Below are positions 40,562 through 52,019 of a DNA stretch of 64,000 bases, piece after piece. A program made the position numbers and the translations under genes. The first letter of the stretch is position 1, and each line of letters begins with the position of its first letter. Below the pieces are notes generated by a model that had not been told where the DNA came from, made no database searches, and worked only from the letters and a program-made list of their open reading frames with translations. Origin of the DNA: Nymphaea colorata (lineage: Eukaryota > Streptophyta > Magnoliopsida > Nymphaeales > Nymphaeaceae); assembly GCF_008831285.2 (NCBI RefSeq), contig NC_045146.1:18469149-18533148 (forward strand), in the 5' to 3' direction.

Positions 40562-43500
40562 CTACAAAAATAAAATAAGTTGCAACTACAATCAGCAAGA
40601 TCAAGCAATGAAACTACTAACAACAATCTTAACTCTGGAATCCATATCACCACTGAAAGAACAGAGAAGTTGACATCCCCACGATTTAACTCCTCTCTAC
40701 TAGAAAACAAGATTCAATCACAAATGTGCAATAAAAATAACACAACTAAATCTGAATATCGTTATGACAATGCAAATGTCTTTCATGAGAATATCATAAA
40801 TGATGCCCATGACATCACCATGCATCACTCAACAAACTGTAAAGACAAAAAAACACCTATCTCATAGAAGTAAACAGAAAGAACATGCAACCATTCACAA
40901 TGGCAAGAAAAACTGCTTAACTTGATCATCTACCTACACAGCTTATGCTTAGCCTGCCAAAAAATTAATAACTATATTATAACATATTATAAGAAACGTA
41001 ACATTCTGTTTGATAATTTTTAAAGTAAAACATATTATAATTTTACAAATTCTCAAATTTCAGGGGAAAAATGTATAAAAAGATTTTTAATGCAGGGAGC
41101 ATGGTACAACTAAAAAAAGTGATAAACAGATCGACCTGAAAGATACTTCTGATTAAATCATGGTTCTTGTACAAAATCCATCACAACCAGGTCAAGGTCT
41201 AAAGTGAGTTTAAGAGCACAAGTTCGGTCTGGGTAGCTCTTAATTCAGCTCACTTTGGGCTTGAAAAGGCTGCTTTATCTAACCCAATAAAATAAGCTAG
41301 AACTTATATGGACCAAAATCTTGTCTAAAGTTCCAGGCACCTTTAACTGGAGATATTTTATCCGTTAAGTTGCCTATCTGTGAGTGCACCAAATGCAAGC
41401 AGATACTTCCCTAAACTTATTTAATCATATTTTTTCTTTTGGAAGGAGTTACTAATGTCCAAATCACCATAATGAGTGTTCCATTTATTGAGCTATATAA
41501 ATGATTCCAACTACAATGAGAATTAGCTGAATACACAATGTCATCACTCATATGTCTCCCATGCCACACTCCCAAAATCCAACATCATTCAAAACTTTTA
41601 TTTGCTTCTCAATTTTAAACTTCTGTTTGACAGCAGAGAGTGTACATCGGGTTCAATCAGTAGCTAACGACTTCCACTCACCCACCCTGAAATGGGAACC
41701 ATAACGGAAGTACATATGAGAGTTGACATAAGCCATTGTAGTCTGTAGACTACATGTAAACTAGTAGAGTTCTCAACCCATCTCCCAAACAACCGCCTAA
41801 GCCCTTTACCATTAATCCATTATCTCCAAAATAAGAATCTCCAACTTTATCTAATTCCTTCCTTTTCGGAAAACTAAAAGAGAACGAATTTGGATTGTCA
41901 GAATAGACTAATTATAATGAAAGAGTAACAACGTGGGAAAATCCAGACCTTCAAGTTCATCTTTAGTTTAGGCTTTTAGCAAACCAAAACTGGAATTCAT
42001 CTTAACCTAGCAGGACGAAAAATGCAAACAAATGTAAAGAGGTGTTGGAAAGAATGCAAAATTAATATGAATACTACTATTAAAAGGCTATCACCTGTCC
42101 ATTAAAGTGAGAAAAATACACATGACAGAACCATTTTCGTGGCTGCTGTTTAGAAGTTAGAAGGCATGGAGCCTCTCTACATGGATGTTCAACCCCAATA
42201 AGACACATAAGAGTCTAAGACCACTGCCAGCACACTGAAACAAATATATATATATAAAAATATATATATATATATATATTTATTTATTTATTTATTTATA
42301 TTTATTTATTTATTTATTTATTTATTTATAGCATATCTTCATGGTGATAGCACCATTCATATGCTATCATTTGCCCCTTATCAGTCCAATTCAAAGGAGG
42401 CTAAATGGATCACATTTGGTCCTTGATAGCCCAAGGTGTAACTTGTGCAGGCGCACCAACATTTACCAGTCAAAGATTTATCCTATAATGATAAGTTGAT
42501 AACTGTCTAATCCTAAGTTCAGTGAATCCTTAAGCAAGCACAATGCCGTCATCCATTTTCAATGAACTAGAAATTCACAGTTTGTTTTATCCACCTGTTT
42601 CCATGTAATGCTGCTTTAAACCTTTCGTTAATTTCTTTGTACCTCTTATGTGAGATGACGATGGACTGTAGACAAAGTTGAACAGACTCAATGACAAACC
42701 TCATAAGAGTGGGCATCTGCACGAGTAAAAAGCCCCTCAAATTCAAGTGAGGATATCTCTAATCATCTAATCTTAAGCCTCCTCCCATGCTGTATTATGG
42801 CTTCCCTAAGTTCCCTTGCTTAGCAAGCCATTCCCAAGGAACTTTAATTATGCCAGCCACCTTACTCACAGCAAAAGATAGCTTTCTGTTACCTCCTTCA
42901 AGCTTTAGTCAACATCAAGTAGAAAAAAGCATCGTGAGTCCTCATATCAGTAACCTCCAAAAATGCTTTAGAACCACCAAAATGGAGCATAATTGAGGAA
43001 CACTAGCATAACCAACCAGCATGTGTTCTACATATTACATTTGCAACTCTATTTTTTACATGTCATTGACCCAAAGTGCTTAACAGGCACCATTCACAAT
43101 TGTTTTGCAACATGAGCAACAACCACTCATCCATTAAGCTGAAACCAAGGATGAGAGAGGCAATGTCTTAAGTCCCCTCTTCACCAAAAGATTCCATTTT
43201 GAAAATCTGCTTATATTAGGGCACTACACTGGATAATCATTTCATAGTTGAAAAGGTACCTTATCCTAGGTAAGAGAGATGCAAACCTCTGCCTAGGGCC
43301 ACATCTTTTATAATAGTTTTTTTTAAATGTTGGAAACATCAAGATATCTTTCGTGGATGTATCAACACCTATTAGGACGTTTCCCTTGGACCTGCGAACC
43401 ACGCACCAGTTCCCAGTATTCATTTCCTTAAATCTAGATTTTCCTCACTCCACCACCAATGATTTCATCCCACTTCTACTAACTCTTAGACATAATAACA

Positions 43501-43772
43501 CAAGAAAGTTTTAAGTAATGTGTGCCTACTGTCTTGTATGAAGGTCATTTATAACTTCAGAAACAGCTACACCAGAAGCTAACTCTAACATTTTAGTACC
43601 ATCCATCACTTGCTGAACTCCAAAGGTAGAAAGACTAATTTGTCTATCAACAAATCAAGGGAAGAACAACAAACAGAAAAATAAAGCACATTTTGGTGAG
43701 TAGAAATAAGAGAAGATATTCATTTATCGAACCGACATCCTAAATGCTTGAGGCGATACATGCCACACACTT
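40562..43772 (-). other. Gene-sparse stretch, probable intron sequence
   Basis: It lacks long open frames and large repeats and lies between a strong minus-strand donor (43774) and a good minus-strand acceptor (40562). That fits one or more introns of the ISY1 transcript or of the cysteine-rich gene. A possible 20-bp micro-exon lies at about 40940-40959 (acceptor TTTTTTGGCAG), but it has a stop in the frame needed for the downstream exon. Confidence 0.4.
42243..42330. repeat. (AT)n and (TTTA)n microsatellite
   Basis: AT runs pass into about 12 units of a TTTA tetranucleotide. The sequence is simple and likely variable in length. Confidence 0.95.
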
Positions 43773-43774
43773 AC
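43773..43774 (-). other. Strong splice donor just after the ISY1 stop
   Basis: On the minus strand, AATGAG is followed by GTAAGTG, a near-perfect 5' splice site, 26 bases after the ISY1 stop codon. It implies a 3'UTR intron. At under 50 bases from the stop, it should not trigger nonsense-mediated decay under the usual rule. Confidence 0.6.
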
Positions 43775-43800
43775 CTCATTGTGGCATATGTATCCCGTGA

Positions 43801-44691
43801 CTAGCGATGAACATTCAGCATCTCCTTCGCTTCATCCTGTTCCTCCAACAGGCCTTCGCTCGCATACTTGCTCAGCAATTCCTTCTTCTTCTTCTCCAGA
43901 ACCATCCGCTCGATCTCCTTCTCGTCCGGGAGAGGCACGTGCACGACGAACTCGGTCTGCGTTTCCTTCTCCTTCTTCTCCTTCTCCCTCCGCTCCTCCT
44001 CCACGATATCCTCCTCCTCCTCGAACAGTACACCGGAGGCACTGGCGACCTCCCCGCTCTTCACTGTCTTCCTCGCCTCGTTCTTGATATCCTCGGCCCT
44101 CTGCCACTCCCTCAATGCGATTTCCCGTATTTCCTTTTCCGCTGGCCCCTCCACCTTCTCAAGTATGCCGTCCTCGTCGTCCCTGAACCCATAGTAGCTG
44201 GCGTCAATGCGTTTGTAGATCTCATAGCGGTTTCTCTTCTTCTTTATCTCCGCCGGCTTCTCGAACAACTCCCTCACCCCGGGGAGCTGCTTCGCCGCAC
44301 CGAAGTAGCGGTATCCAGGGCCCCTGCCGCTCGGATTGGGCACGTCGATGATGTTGCCCTCCAGGTCCGTCATCTTGGCACCGGACCTTGCGTAATTGGG
44401 TCCGCCAAGCTCGACAATCCGGTGCTCCCAGTGGCCTTTCTCCCTGATGAGCTTGTTGATCTCGTCATTGAGGTCCCTGAGGCGGTGCTCTCCGAGGCCA
44501 GGGTTCTGAATCTCCATGACCTTCCTCCCAATTTCCCGGATGATCTGCTGGCGCCATTTGTCGGCTTCGGCAAGGTCGCGGCACTCGGAGGCGAGATAAG
44601 GGCGCCTTTCTTTGGGCTTCTTCTTCTCCTCATTCTTGAAGGCGAGGTACCGATTGAGCATCGACTGAGCTTTCTCCTCATTCCGAGCCAT
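43801..44691 (-). CDS. ISY1: Pre-mRNA-splicing factor ISY1
   Basis: A single coding exon of 296 residues, full length for the family. It starts MARNEEKAQSMLNRYL and continues KKKPKERRPYLASECRDLAE, WRQQIIREIGRKV, GLGEHRLRDLNDEINKL, NPSGRGPGYRYFGAAKQLPG and RIDASYYGFRDDEDG, and ends MLNVHR after an acidic and lysine-rich coiled-coil tail. These are the conserved blocks of Isy1, a component of the Prp19/NineTeen complex that binds the spliceosome during the first and second steps in the nucleus. The start is the conserved family start. Upstream on the minus strand is a CT-rich 5'UTR up to about 44900. The long + strand open frame across it (43807-44706) is a mirror frame without support. Confidence 0.97.
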   Translation of the reverse strand: MARNEEKAQSMLNRYLAFKNEEKKKPKERRPYLASECRDLAEADKWRQQIIREIGRKVMEIQNPGLGEHRLRDLNDEINKLIREKGHWEHRIVELGGPNYARSGAKMTDLEGNIIDVPNPSGRGPGYRYFGAAKQLPGVRELFEKPAEIKKKRNRYEIYKRIDASYYGFRDDEDGILEKVEGPAEKEIREIALREWQRAEDIKNEARKTVKSGEVASASGVLFEEEEDIVEEERREKEKKEKETQTEFVVHVPLPDEKEIERMVLEKKKKELLSKYASEGLLEEQDEAKEMLNVHR

Positions 44692-46469
44692 TTGTGCTCC
44701 GCCTAGGTCTCTGTTCTATCCTCCTCCTCCTCCCTCTCTTCCCGCTCCCTAACTTCCTTTTGGCCAGGAGTTCCTCGGTGCTTCCAAAACTCAAACGAAA
44801 CCAAGCCGGGACGAAGAGTCACTTTCTGTTCTCTCTCTTGCTCTCCCTTTGAGGCGCTATCTATCCTCCACGAATCTCGTTGCCGTGTCTATACGTCCAT
44901 GGCCGTCCACCTCTTCGAGTCCCTCGCCGCCGCCTGTGTAGAGTTTTAGGGCTCGCCGTCGTAAGTGGCCACATGGACGGGACGGTGGCAGCAGCCGTGT
45001 CTGGGAAAATTGCATACGCAAATATAAAATTTGGGTATTAATATAATGGTTTTAAATTGATAAAAGTGCACCTATTTTATTTATCATAGATAAGATATCT
45101 GATCATGTTCGGTTCCTGCCACTGATAGATTCAATTTATTTGTTAGTTGTGTTCAGGGTCGCATGACCAATGTCGTAAAGTTTGGAAATTGAATTGATGA
45201 ATTAAATCAATACCGATCCACAAAAAACTTTGAGCATGTACATCTCTTTACAATATAAGAATATATATGTATATATATATATATATATATCATCAAAATA
45301 AGAAAAAAATTTAAAATTTTAAAATAAAAAAATAGTGTATAGTGCGTGCAATTGATAATAGAGTTAGGATTTTTTTGGTTGAAAGGCATTTGGAGCATCA
45401 AACTGCCACGCATATCTTTGCTATTGTGTGCAACTTTGCATTTATCGCATCGATCAAATCGATTTTCTACCACTTAAACCAATTTTTCATTATTGTTCAT
45501 GATGAATAGAAAACTATAGTGCTTATAAACTCGAGTTGAGTTGGGTTCTTGTATATAATGCGGGAAGCGTCGCAAGTATTGATATTCAATAATGTAAATG
45601 AAACATCAACAACCATTCATTGATTCGCTAATGTATCATTAAGAAGCTGCTATAGCTCAAAACCAATTGATGAGGTTCTAATTAGATGTTGTAGGATATT
45701 AATTTATAAAGGTTTTGGAATTGATTGAGTATACTTGTGCTTGCTCTATATATACATATTAATGCAGTAAAACATTGGCATTTAAGATTCTTCCATGTAA
45801 TCCTTTTCTTTCTTCTGGTTCTTGTTAGATATGTCGCATTTCCAAAGTTTTTTCTTCGTTTTTTGAGCGTCTGATGAGTAGGCGAAATTCCAATCTTTCA
45901 TGATTCTATTGAATTAAAAACTTATGAAGATGAATCCTAAAATTAAGCCAAATCTTTTTCTTGTTAATCTCTTTCTAATTTCTAGCTGCAAAGAAGTTGA
46001 GAGATACTAGATCTCCAGATAGTTGAAAGTGGTGACTGGAGGGATTGGACTGTTGGACACTTGTCACGGCCTTCTTCAATGTCCTAAAGACACCAAGAAC
46101 AAACAGGATTTTGCTGATGTTCTATTTCTGAAGAAAAAAGAGAAGGCAAACATGGTTTCTTCTTCATTGACTGGCTTCCATGGGTTTCTCATCACACACA
46201 CACATACATATTGAGCAGCATCAATATTCATAATATACAACCCCTAAACTCTTCATTCATCTTCAAGCAAGCTACAAGATAGACACGGATCGACAAGGGC
46301 TACAACTGGAGCCACATGTGTACAATCAAAGTAAACTGGAAAATAGTTACAAAACATGGACCGCCATGACCGGCTTATGGAGAGCAGCTGAGCGCAAAGG
46401 CATGTCCGTTTTGATACCACTCTTGGGGATCTCGACATCCCCAGCAGCCGAAAATTTGTAAGGTATTTC
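44692..46469. other. 5' region of ISY1 and intergenic sequence
   Basis: The first 250-300 bases are GC-rich and pyrimidine-rich on the coding strand, as expected for the ISY1 leader and promoter. No clear TATA box is present. Beyond about 45000 the sequence is AT-rich, with an (AT)n tract at 45265-45290 and a (CA)n tract at 46190-46204. No other gene was seen. Confidence 0.5.
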
Positions 46470-46620
46470 TCAAGCCACGGTGAGATGAGTATGAACTCGA
46501 CTGATCAGATTCAAACCGCCATGAAAAAGTGGATTCCAGAGCCAGGGGAGTTCTTCGGAGAGAAGGTTCTGAAGCCACGCAGCGGCGTCCCAATACCAGA
46601 CATCTGCGATCGATTTCAAG
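46470..46620 (+). pseudogene. BURP gene fragment (PG1-beta-like), left outer end
   Basis: The + strand reads a piece of the region that enters the BURP domain: AMKKWIPEPGEFFGEKVLKP then PIPDICDRF, and then a stop. It is about 90 percent alike, in opposite orientation, to the fragment at 55110-55250. It lies tail to tail with the minus-strand BURP sequence at 46845-47175. It has no start, promoter or cysteine-histidine motifs, so it is a relic. Confidence 0.8.
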
Positions 46621-46844
46621 CCTGAGAGAACAAGAAGACTGGCCTTCGTGCTGGAGGTGACGTCCAGCTCTCGAGTTTATCTGCTGTTGAGGTGTGGTCG
46701 GCTGCCGAAGGTGGTTTCCGGCGAATTAAGTAACGGTTAGGCATAACAATGTTCTGCCCGATTAAGAGATACTGGCTAACGTTTGGAGCTCTCCGTCCCA
46801 TTGTCCTTGTCAAACACTGAAGTATAATATGAAGCTCAGAGCTG

Positions 46845-48584
46845 GGAGGGAGTCTCCTCGAAGAGCCCCTGAACCCTCTGCAGCTCCTCCACGTCCGAGC
46901 TCGAAAATGGCGAGTTTTTTTAGATGATCCGCGGCCGGAAAGTTCTCTCCGCCATGAAATCACGAATGCCCCGCATGGGCACGACGGTGCGTGGCTTCTG
47001 CACCTTCTCTCTGAAGAACTTCCCTGGCTCAGGAACCCACTTGTTCATGGCGTCCCTCCCCACGACTTTGCTAGGGAGAAATCGAATATAGGGCTTGAAA
47101 TTAAGCGCGGCATAAGTATTCTTCTCGTCAGCGACTGCTGAAGGATAGGTATCTCTGCTGAGACCAGAACTACTCCATTTCCAATAATCGTCCACAGCTG
47201 TATTTTGAATGCTTATGAAATCAGTTCTGCAATGGAAGTCAGTTCCGATGATCACTCTCTTTTCTTTTTCATTTTGAATGAAGCCATCGACACCAATTTT
47301 AATAGTAAAGATATAATGCATGCAATATTCCATGAAAAAAGTCGATTGATGTTATTAAAATCTTAGTTGATTTGTTTTTCCATGTATTTTAGATTCTAAT
47401 AACATAAATTAAAGTGTCATTTGATTAGACAAGACCTGAGGTGAGGTGTGTGGCAACTTAAGATTGTAGATTCTAAGATTTCATATCTTTGATTTCTAAC
47501 AAGAATATGAACCTAACGGGCAACCGCATTCTCAAGATGTGCTAGCTAGCTCTGTACCCTATTCAAGCAAGAAGAAATTAACAGCTACTTAAACAACAAA
47601 AGATAAGAGAAAATCATACCAACGGAATTCTGCAGAACAGCTTTGGTTTAAACGATCAAAGCTTCATCTATGTAGTAACATGTAGTGAGTACAAAATTTT
47701 CATGGTCTAATGCTGTCATCTTTTATGTCTAGACATAGGACTCGCCAATTAATGTCACATATAATTTTAAAAAACTATTCCTTCCAAGTTAGGCACATGC
47801 AGATAGTGAAAGAAATGTTTAGCTAAGGATTCACCAGACTCGGGAACTAAACATGGTCTATACATTACAACAGTCCATCAATATAATGTGCCTGTGCCTG
47901 TGCTAATATCTAAGTACACATGGAAGCTAATGTACCAATTAAGCACTACCATAGGCTATGGTATCTCAGAAAGAAAACAGCTGAGTGAAAAGAGGAAACC
48001 TTGAACAGGATAGCTGAAACCTCCAATAGCTTGATATTGTATGGTTCTTCGATGCCAGAAACGAAGAGAAATGAGGTGCGTTCTGTCAAGTATGGCTTCT
48101 TTCAAGCTTTGAAACCTGTGAAAGCTCAAGAAACCGGTGAATCTCCTGCACTAATCTAAATGCACAATTGTTGGTGAAACAACCTTGACATTCCGCATGT
48201 TATTGCGATCGAACACTCTTACTTTCCTCAAGGAGTTCATCCCTTCCAAATGGACAATAAGGAAGCTACCAGACATTCTTACACTTGTTCATCTCCAACT
48301 CAACAAGGGAAGGGAGCCGAAACAACATTGTAGGCAGGGCGAAATCATCAGAAATTGAAGACTTCACCAAGCGCATGCATCTTGAAGCCCCTCTCCTCTT
48401 CTTCTTCATTGCCCATTAAAATCAGTAGTGTCACTGTTAATTTGAACAGTAAAGATATCAAGCATGCAATACTCCATGAAAAAAAAGTCGATTAATGTTA
48501 TGTTCAAGCAAGAGGAAATTCAGAACTACTTAATCCACAAAAGATTGGAGAAAGTCATACCAACAAGAGGGGAGAAGCTGCCAT
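46845..48584 (-). pseudogene. Broken BURP/PG1-beta-like gene, left arm
   Basis: On minus, exon 1 (48584-48561) encodes MAASPLLL and ends at a GTATGA donor. The next recognisable part (about 47175-46845) reads DTYPSAVADEKNTYAALNF, then NKWVPEPGKFFREKVQKP and FMAERTFRPR. A stop at 46924-46926 is followed, still in frame, by SSDVEELQRVQGLFEE-like BURP text. The FxxY repeats and the cysteine-histidine half of BURP are absent. The exon-1/intron border is duplicated again at about 47640-47580, and an LRR-like fragment lies between the two. A TATA box precedes exon 1. The copy is not functional as a BURP protein, though it could still be transcribed. Confidence 0.75.
47990..48400 (-). pseudogene. 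LRR-like gene fragment
   Basis: On minus, one frame reads FALPTMLFRLPSLVELEMNK then CKNVW and a stop, with leucine spacing like the repeats of plant NLR proteins. A second frame further on reads EGMNSLRKVRVFDRNN. The frame change and stops show decay. It lies within the intron region of the broken left-arm BURP copy, in the same orientation, and looks like a captured fragment. The assignment rests on leucine spacing alone. Confidence 0.4.
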
Positions 48585-48655
48585 CCTTCTTACTCTGAAG
48601 AACTTCTGCGTAGGGGAGATGGGTTGCTACTGATGAGACGCAAGGGAAAAGAGCC

Positions 48656-48667
48656 CCTTTAAATAGG
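48656..48667 (-). promoter_or_regulatory. TATA box of the left-arm BURP copy
   Basis: On minus the sequence is CCTATTTAAAGG, about 75 bases before the exon-1 ATG at 48584. The flanking bases match those around the TATA box of the right copy (53534-53543), including a CTTTTCCCTTGCGTCT block just downstream, so the core promoter was duplicated with the gene. Confidence 0.65.
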
Positions 48668-48680
48668 CACAGCGCCCACG

Positions 48681-48689
<9 letters not shown>

Positions 48690-48713
<24 letters not shown>
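48690..48713. repeat. (CT)n tract upstream of the left BURP promoter
   Basis: About 12 CT units upstream of the left-arm TATA box. The matching place in the right arm has a GA/CT tract near 53493-53512. Confidence 0.9.
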
Positions 48714-48716
<3 letters not shown>

Positions 48717-48814
48717 GTTAGAGACAGTCAGACAGAGACACTGACTGACAGAGAGAGATTTATGAGAGAGAGAGAATCAGATTGGTAACCTGCTGAACTC
48801 CTCAAGAAAAATTT

Positions 48815-49950
48815 ATCTCCAATATTCTTGACATGTTCTTACAAAGAATACAGTCACATAAATTGATCCGATACATATTGGATGTAGATATTTGATATTA
48901 ATCGAATAACGAACGTAACAAAATCGAATTCGAATTCTTTCATTCAGTGAGAAATTCGAATTCTTCATATGTAACTAGATAGTTTGGAAATTTATTATGG
49001 ATTTGTTTGGAATTTTGTTATGATTCCACCAGTTGGATTCAAGTTTAAATATTTAGGCAATCCGACCATATCTGAACCATTGAAAAGCGCGCATGCATCC
49101 CACATTTTTCCTTCATGTAAGTTTAATTTTTCCTTCGTTTTGTTTTATTTTACCTTCTCCTTGTTTGTAAGTTTAGTTGCCACAGCCTGCTTTAATTAAT
49201 TTCTAATGTCACGGAAACTAAGTTTAGTCAGTAGGACTTTATGCAATAAATGATCTAATCATCGATATAAAAACTTAGAATTTAGGATCTTAAGATACGA
49301 GCTAATGAAACACGCTAATGAAATGCTGCTCTAAGTTTCGAAGGTTTCTATCTAACGCCTCATTCATTGCAATGTACAACAATTAGATGAAGTGATTTAA
49401 ACTCCAAGAGGGTATGGCGAATAGAAAAGGCCAAATAAATAAATGCGGAATCAACTTGTTTCTTATTTATTCACTTTTGACCAAGAAAAGGAAAGATGTT
49501 CATGCATTTTTGCCCTTGATGGGGAGGATGTTGATGCATTTTTATGTTGAGGGCATTATGGTAATTTTAACCCACAAACTCTACATCCAACGACAATGTG
49601 GGCAGAACATTTTATCTTTACCACAGTAAGCATAAAGAATAGTGTCAACGAAAACCGAACCGACAAGCTGCAGCTTGTTTGTAAGGCCACTAACCCGACC
49701 AACTACGACATGCTCCCAACATTTTTTCGCTCATGCAGGGAGTTGTTATTTCTTTACATTGAAGGACATTTTTGCCATTTTGAACTCCGAACATAGCTAC
49801 AAGCTTCTTGGCCAAACACCACTTAGAGAGTGATGTAGACACCATTCCTAAATTATGCAATTTATGGAAGCCCTGAGGTGACGCAGGAATAATATTGGTG
49901 CGATTTGGACCAGCATTGTCCTTGCCATCGGTCGCACTAAATCAGCCAAT
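48815..49950. repeat. Inner arm, left (upstream region of the BURP copy)
   Basis: It matches the complement of 52020-52620 in two blocks (48815-49120 and 49635-49950) separated by a left-only insert of about 515 bp. The arms give related open frames in opposite directions (for example FEPLKSSHAS on the right against SEPLKSAHAS on the left, and AGSCYFSTFEGILAILN against AGSCYFFTLKDIFAILN). These may be relics of a further gene or only shared sequence. Confidence 0.75.
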
Positions 49951-51089
49951 CTGTTTGGTCTAAAACAAGATAAAAGCATGCCATCTGCTTTTTCATATTC
50001 TTCTATCAAGTTCTTTTATTGGACATTTGTGTTTCCAAATTGAGTCATTCAATTCATAAAAACATTCAAGAAAGAGAGAGAATGAGTTAGGTGTCATAGT
50101 CAACTTATTTTTTCAATTTTTCTTCTCTCAAAAGAAGATGATACCCAAAGAACGAGCGCGAAAATGAAAGTGGTACTATTAATTATATATGTATAATGTG
50201 GGCGTGTGTGTATACTATGTATGTATGTATATATATATATATAACCTTCTTTCTTTTTGGAATTGGTTTTAACAATGTTTTTCTCTCTCTAATTCTTTCT
50301 TTATCCTTGGCACGAATGGAATCTAAAAGATTATGAATATTGAAGCTGCTGATTAAATGCATATGGTCACAATAGGCCCATGATTTTTTCTGCAGTGAAT
50401 GAAACGGAAAAGGAGATGGTACGTGTGTGCAGGTTTTTATAAACGAGGAAGCAAATATTTAGACGGAAAGAAAAAAAAAAAAATCTGTTAACTCCCCCAA
50501 GTGATGGGTCTTACTACTGTGAGTTACATTATGTTAAAAAAAAAAAAGTTGTGTTTGATGATCTCGAATATTAGATTTAATGTTGCATAAAAGGGTGTGC
50601 TTTGGGAGATCTATGGATTTTAAATTCTTGCTACAATTAACTTGCGTCTGCTTATATGCCTCTTGGTCAAGACTGATTGTCTCACACAGTGCGAGAAATA
50701 GATGATGAAAGTGTAAGTTACGCTGAAAAAAGTTTGATGTTACGGAACGAAATTGTTATGTGTATATGAAAGAAACAGAAACAATCTCTCATCGACACTT
50801 CGTCTTCAACGTTTTCACTCATTTTTTTAATACAATATACATCATGAGTGTGATGTTTAGTACATTTAAATATTATAAATCTGTGAAAAATGATCTTCTG
50901 TAAATGTATAAATAAAATCTTAAATCCAACAATATTAACTTGAAGTTTGTGGCTTCTAAAACACATCTAACAGGCTGAAAAGATAAGCTTTTTTCCTCAA
51001 TTCGAGTGATCTTCAAAAAAGTTTCAAAAATAAAGAAAGTACTGAAGCCAATGCCGCAATGTAATTCCGTCTAACACAATTTATATATA

Positions 51090-51279
51090 ACACAAGCATT
51101 ATATCTTAGCTTAGACCATTTTATTTGTCTTATATTGAAGGGAGAGGCTTCCCCTTAGCAGAAAACTTACAGTGCGCATGTAAACTTTTTCAATTTTTCT
51201 TCCCGTAAAAACTCAACAGCAAGAAATTAATGAGATGCCAGAAACTTAACTGAAAGTTCATACATTGTACATGCCAAGT

Positions 51280-51317
<38 letters not shown>
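51090..51317 (+). repeat. Repeat family next to (AT)n, copy A
   Basis: Its blocks include GAAGGGAGAGGCTTCCCCTT, ACTCAACAGCAAGAAATTAA and CATGCCAAGTTAC running into (AT)n. Copies B (51482-51720), C (minus, 55473-55770) and D (minus, 55960-56160) share the same order. Two or more copies end at an AT microsatellite, as if it marked the end of the unit. Confidence 0.7.
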
Positions 51318-51319
<2 letters not shown>

Positions 51320-51417
51320 CAATCTCATTTTGGCATTGGCTCTTTGGGTGCCTTCTTCTTTTGGAACCCATTAATGTCATGGATGAAGATAGAATATGAG
51401 AGAGAAAAAAGACATGG

Positions 51418-51418
<1 letters not shown>

Positions 51419-51491
<73 letters not shown>
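51419..51491. repeat. (CT)n-(AT)n compound microsatellite
   Basis: About 15 CT units followed by about 20 AT units. Confidence 0.97.
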
Positions 51492-51495
<4 letters not shown>

Positions 51496-51720
51496 ACTAT
51501 GACATCCAACTCCTTCTATCTCTGCACAATTTACAAATGATACACACAGTATATCATAGTTTCTACCGTTTTTTTCTGTCTAATGAAGGAAGGGGAGCTT
51601 CCACTTGCAGAGAAGTTCTACTAAATATTACAGTATGCGTACAAATTTGTCCATTTTCTTTCTCATAAAATATTCAGTGGCAAGATATTAATGAGGAACT
51701 AGAAGCTTAACACAAAGTTG
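51482..51720 (+). repeat. Repeat family next to (AT)n, copy B
   Basis: It matches copy A and the complement of copies C and D: CATCCAACTCCTTCTATCTC, GAAGGAAGGGGAGCTTCC, TTACAGTATGCGTAC and GGCAAGATATTAATGAG. It starts right after an (AT)n tract. Confidence 0.7.
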
Positions 51721-52019
51721 GTATCTAATTAATAAAACCAGTCTCATTTTGGCACCGGTTCTTTGGGTATCTTCTTCTTTTAGAATCCATTAGCGTCAAG
51801 GATAAAGAAAGAATGTCAGAGCTAGAGATAAAAATCGAAACCAGTTTCAAAGGGAGACATGGTTATTTAAGATGACTATGACATCTAACTCATTCTATCT
51901 CTTTCTTAGATGCCTTTTTGAAGAGAGTGACTTAATTTTTTGAGTTATCGCAGTTTGGAAATACAAATATCCAATAAAAGAAATTCACAAAATATAAACC
52001 TGTCTGCCTATCTTTATTA

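Larger units (their letters stand above)
49951..52019. other. Central spacer of the inverted duplication
   Basis: AT-rich, with no supported gene. It contains (AT)n at 50226-50242 and 51283-51317, a CT-AT compound tract at 51419-51491, and two copies of a repeat that also occurs inverted near 55.5 and 56.0 kb. Confidence 0.55.

Noticed and set aside
43807-44706. A 299-codon + strand frame opposite ISY1
   Set aside because: It is the mirror of a strongly conserved ISY1 coding frame, leucine-rich by reverse reading, with no independent support.
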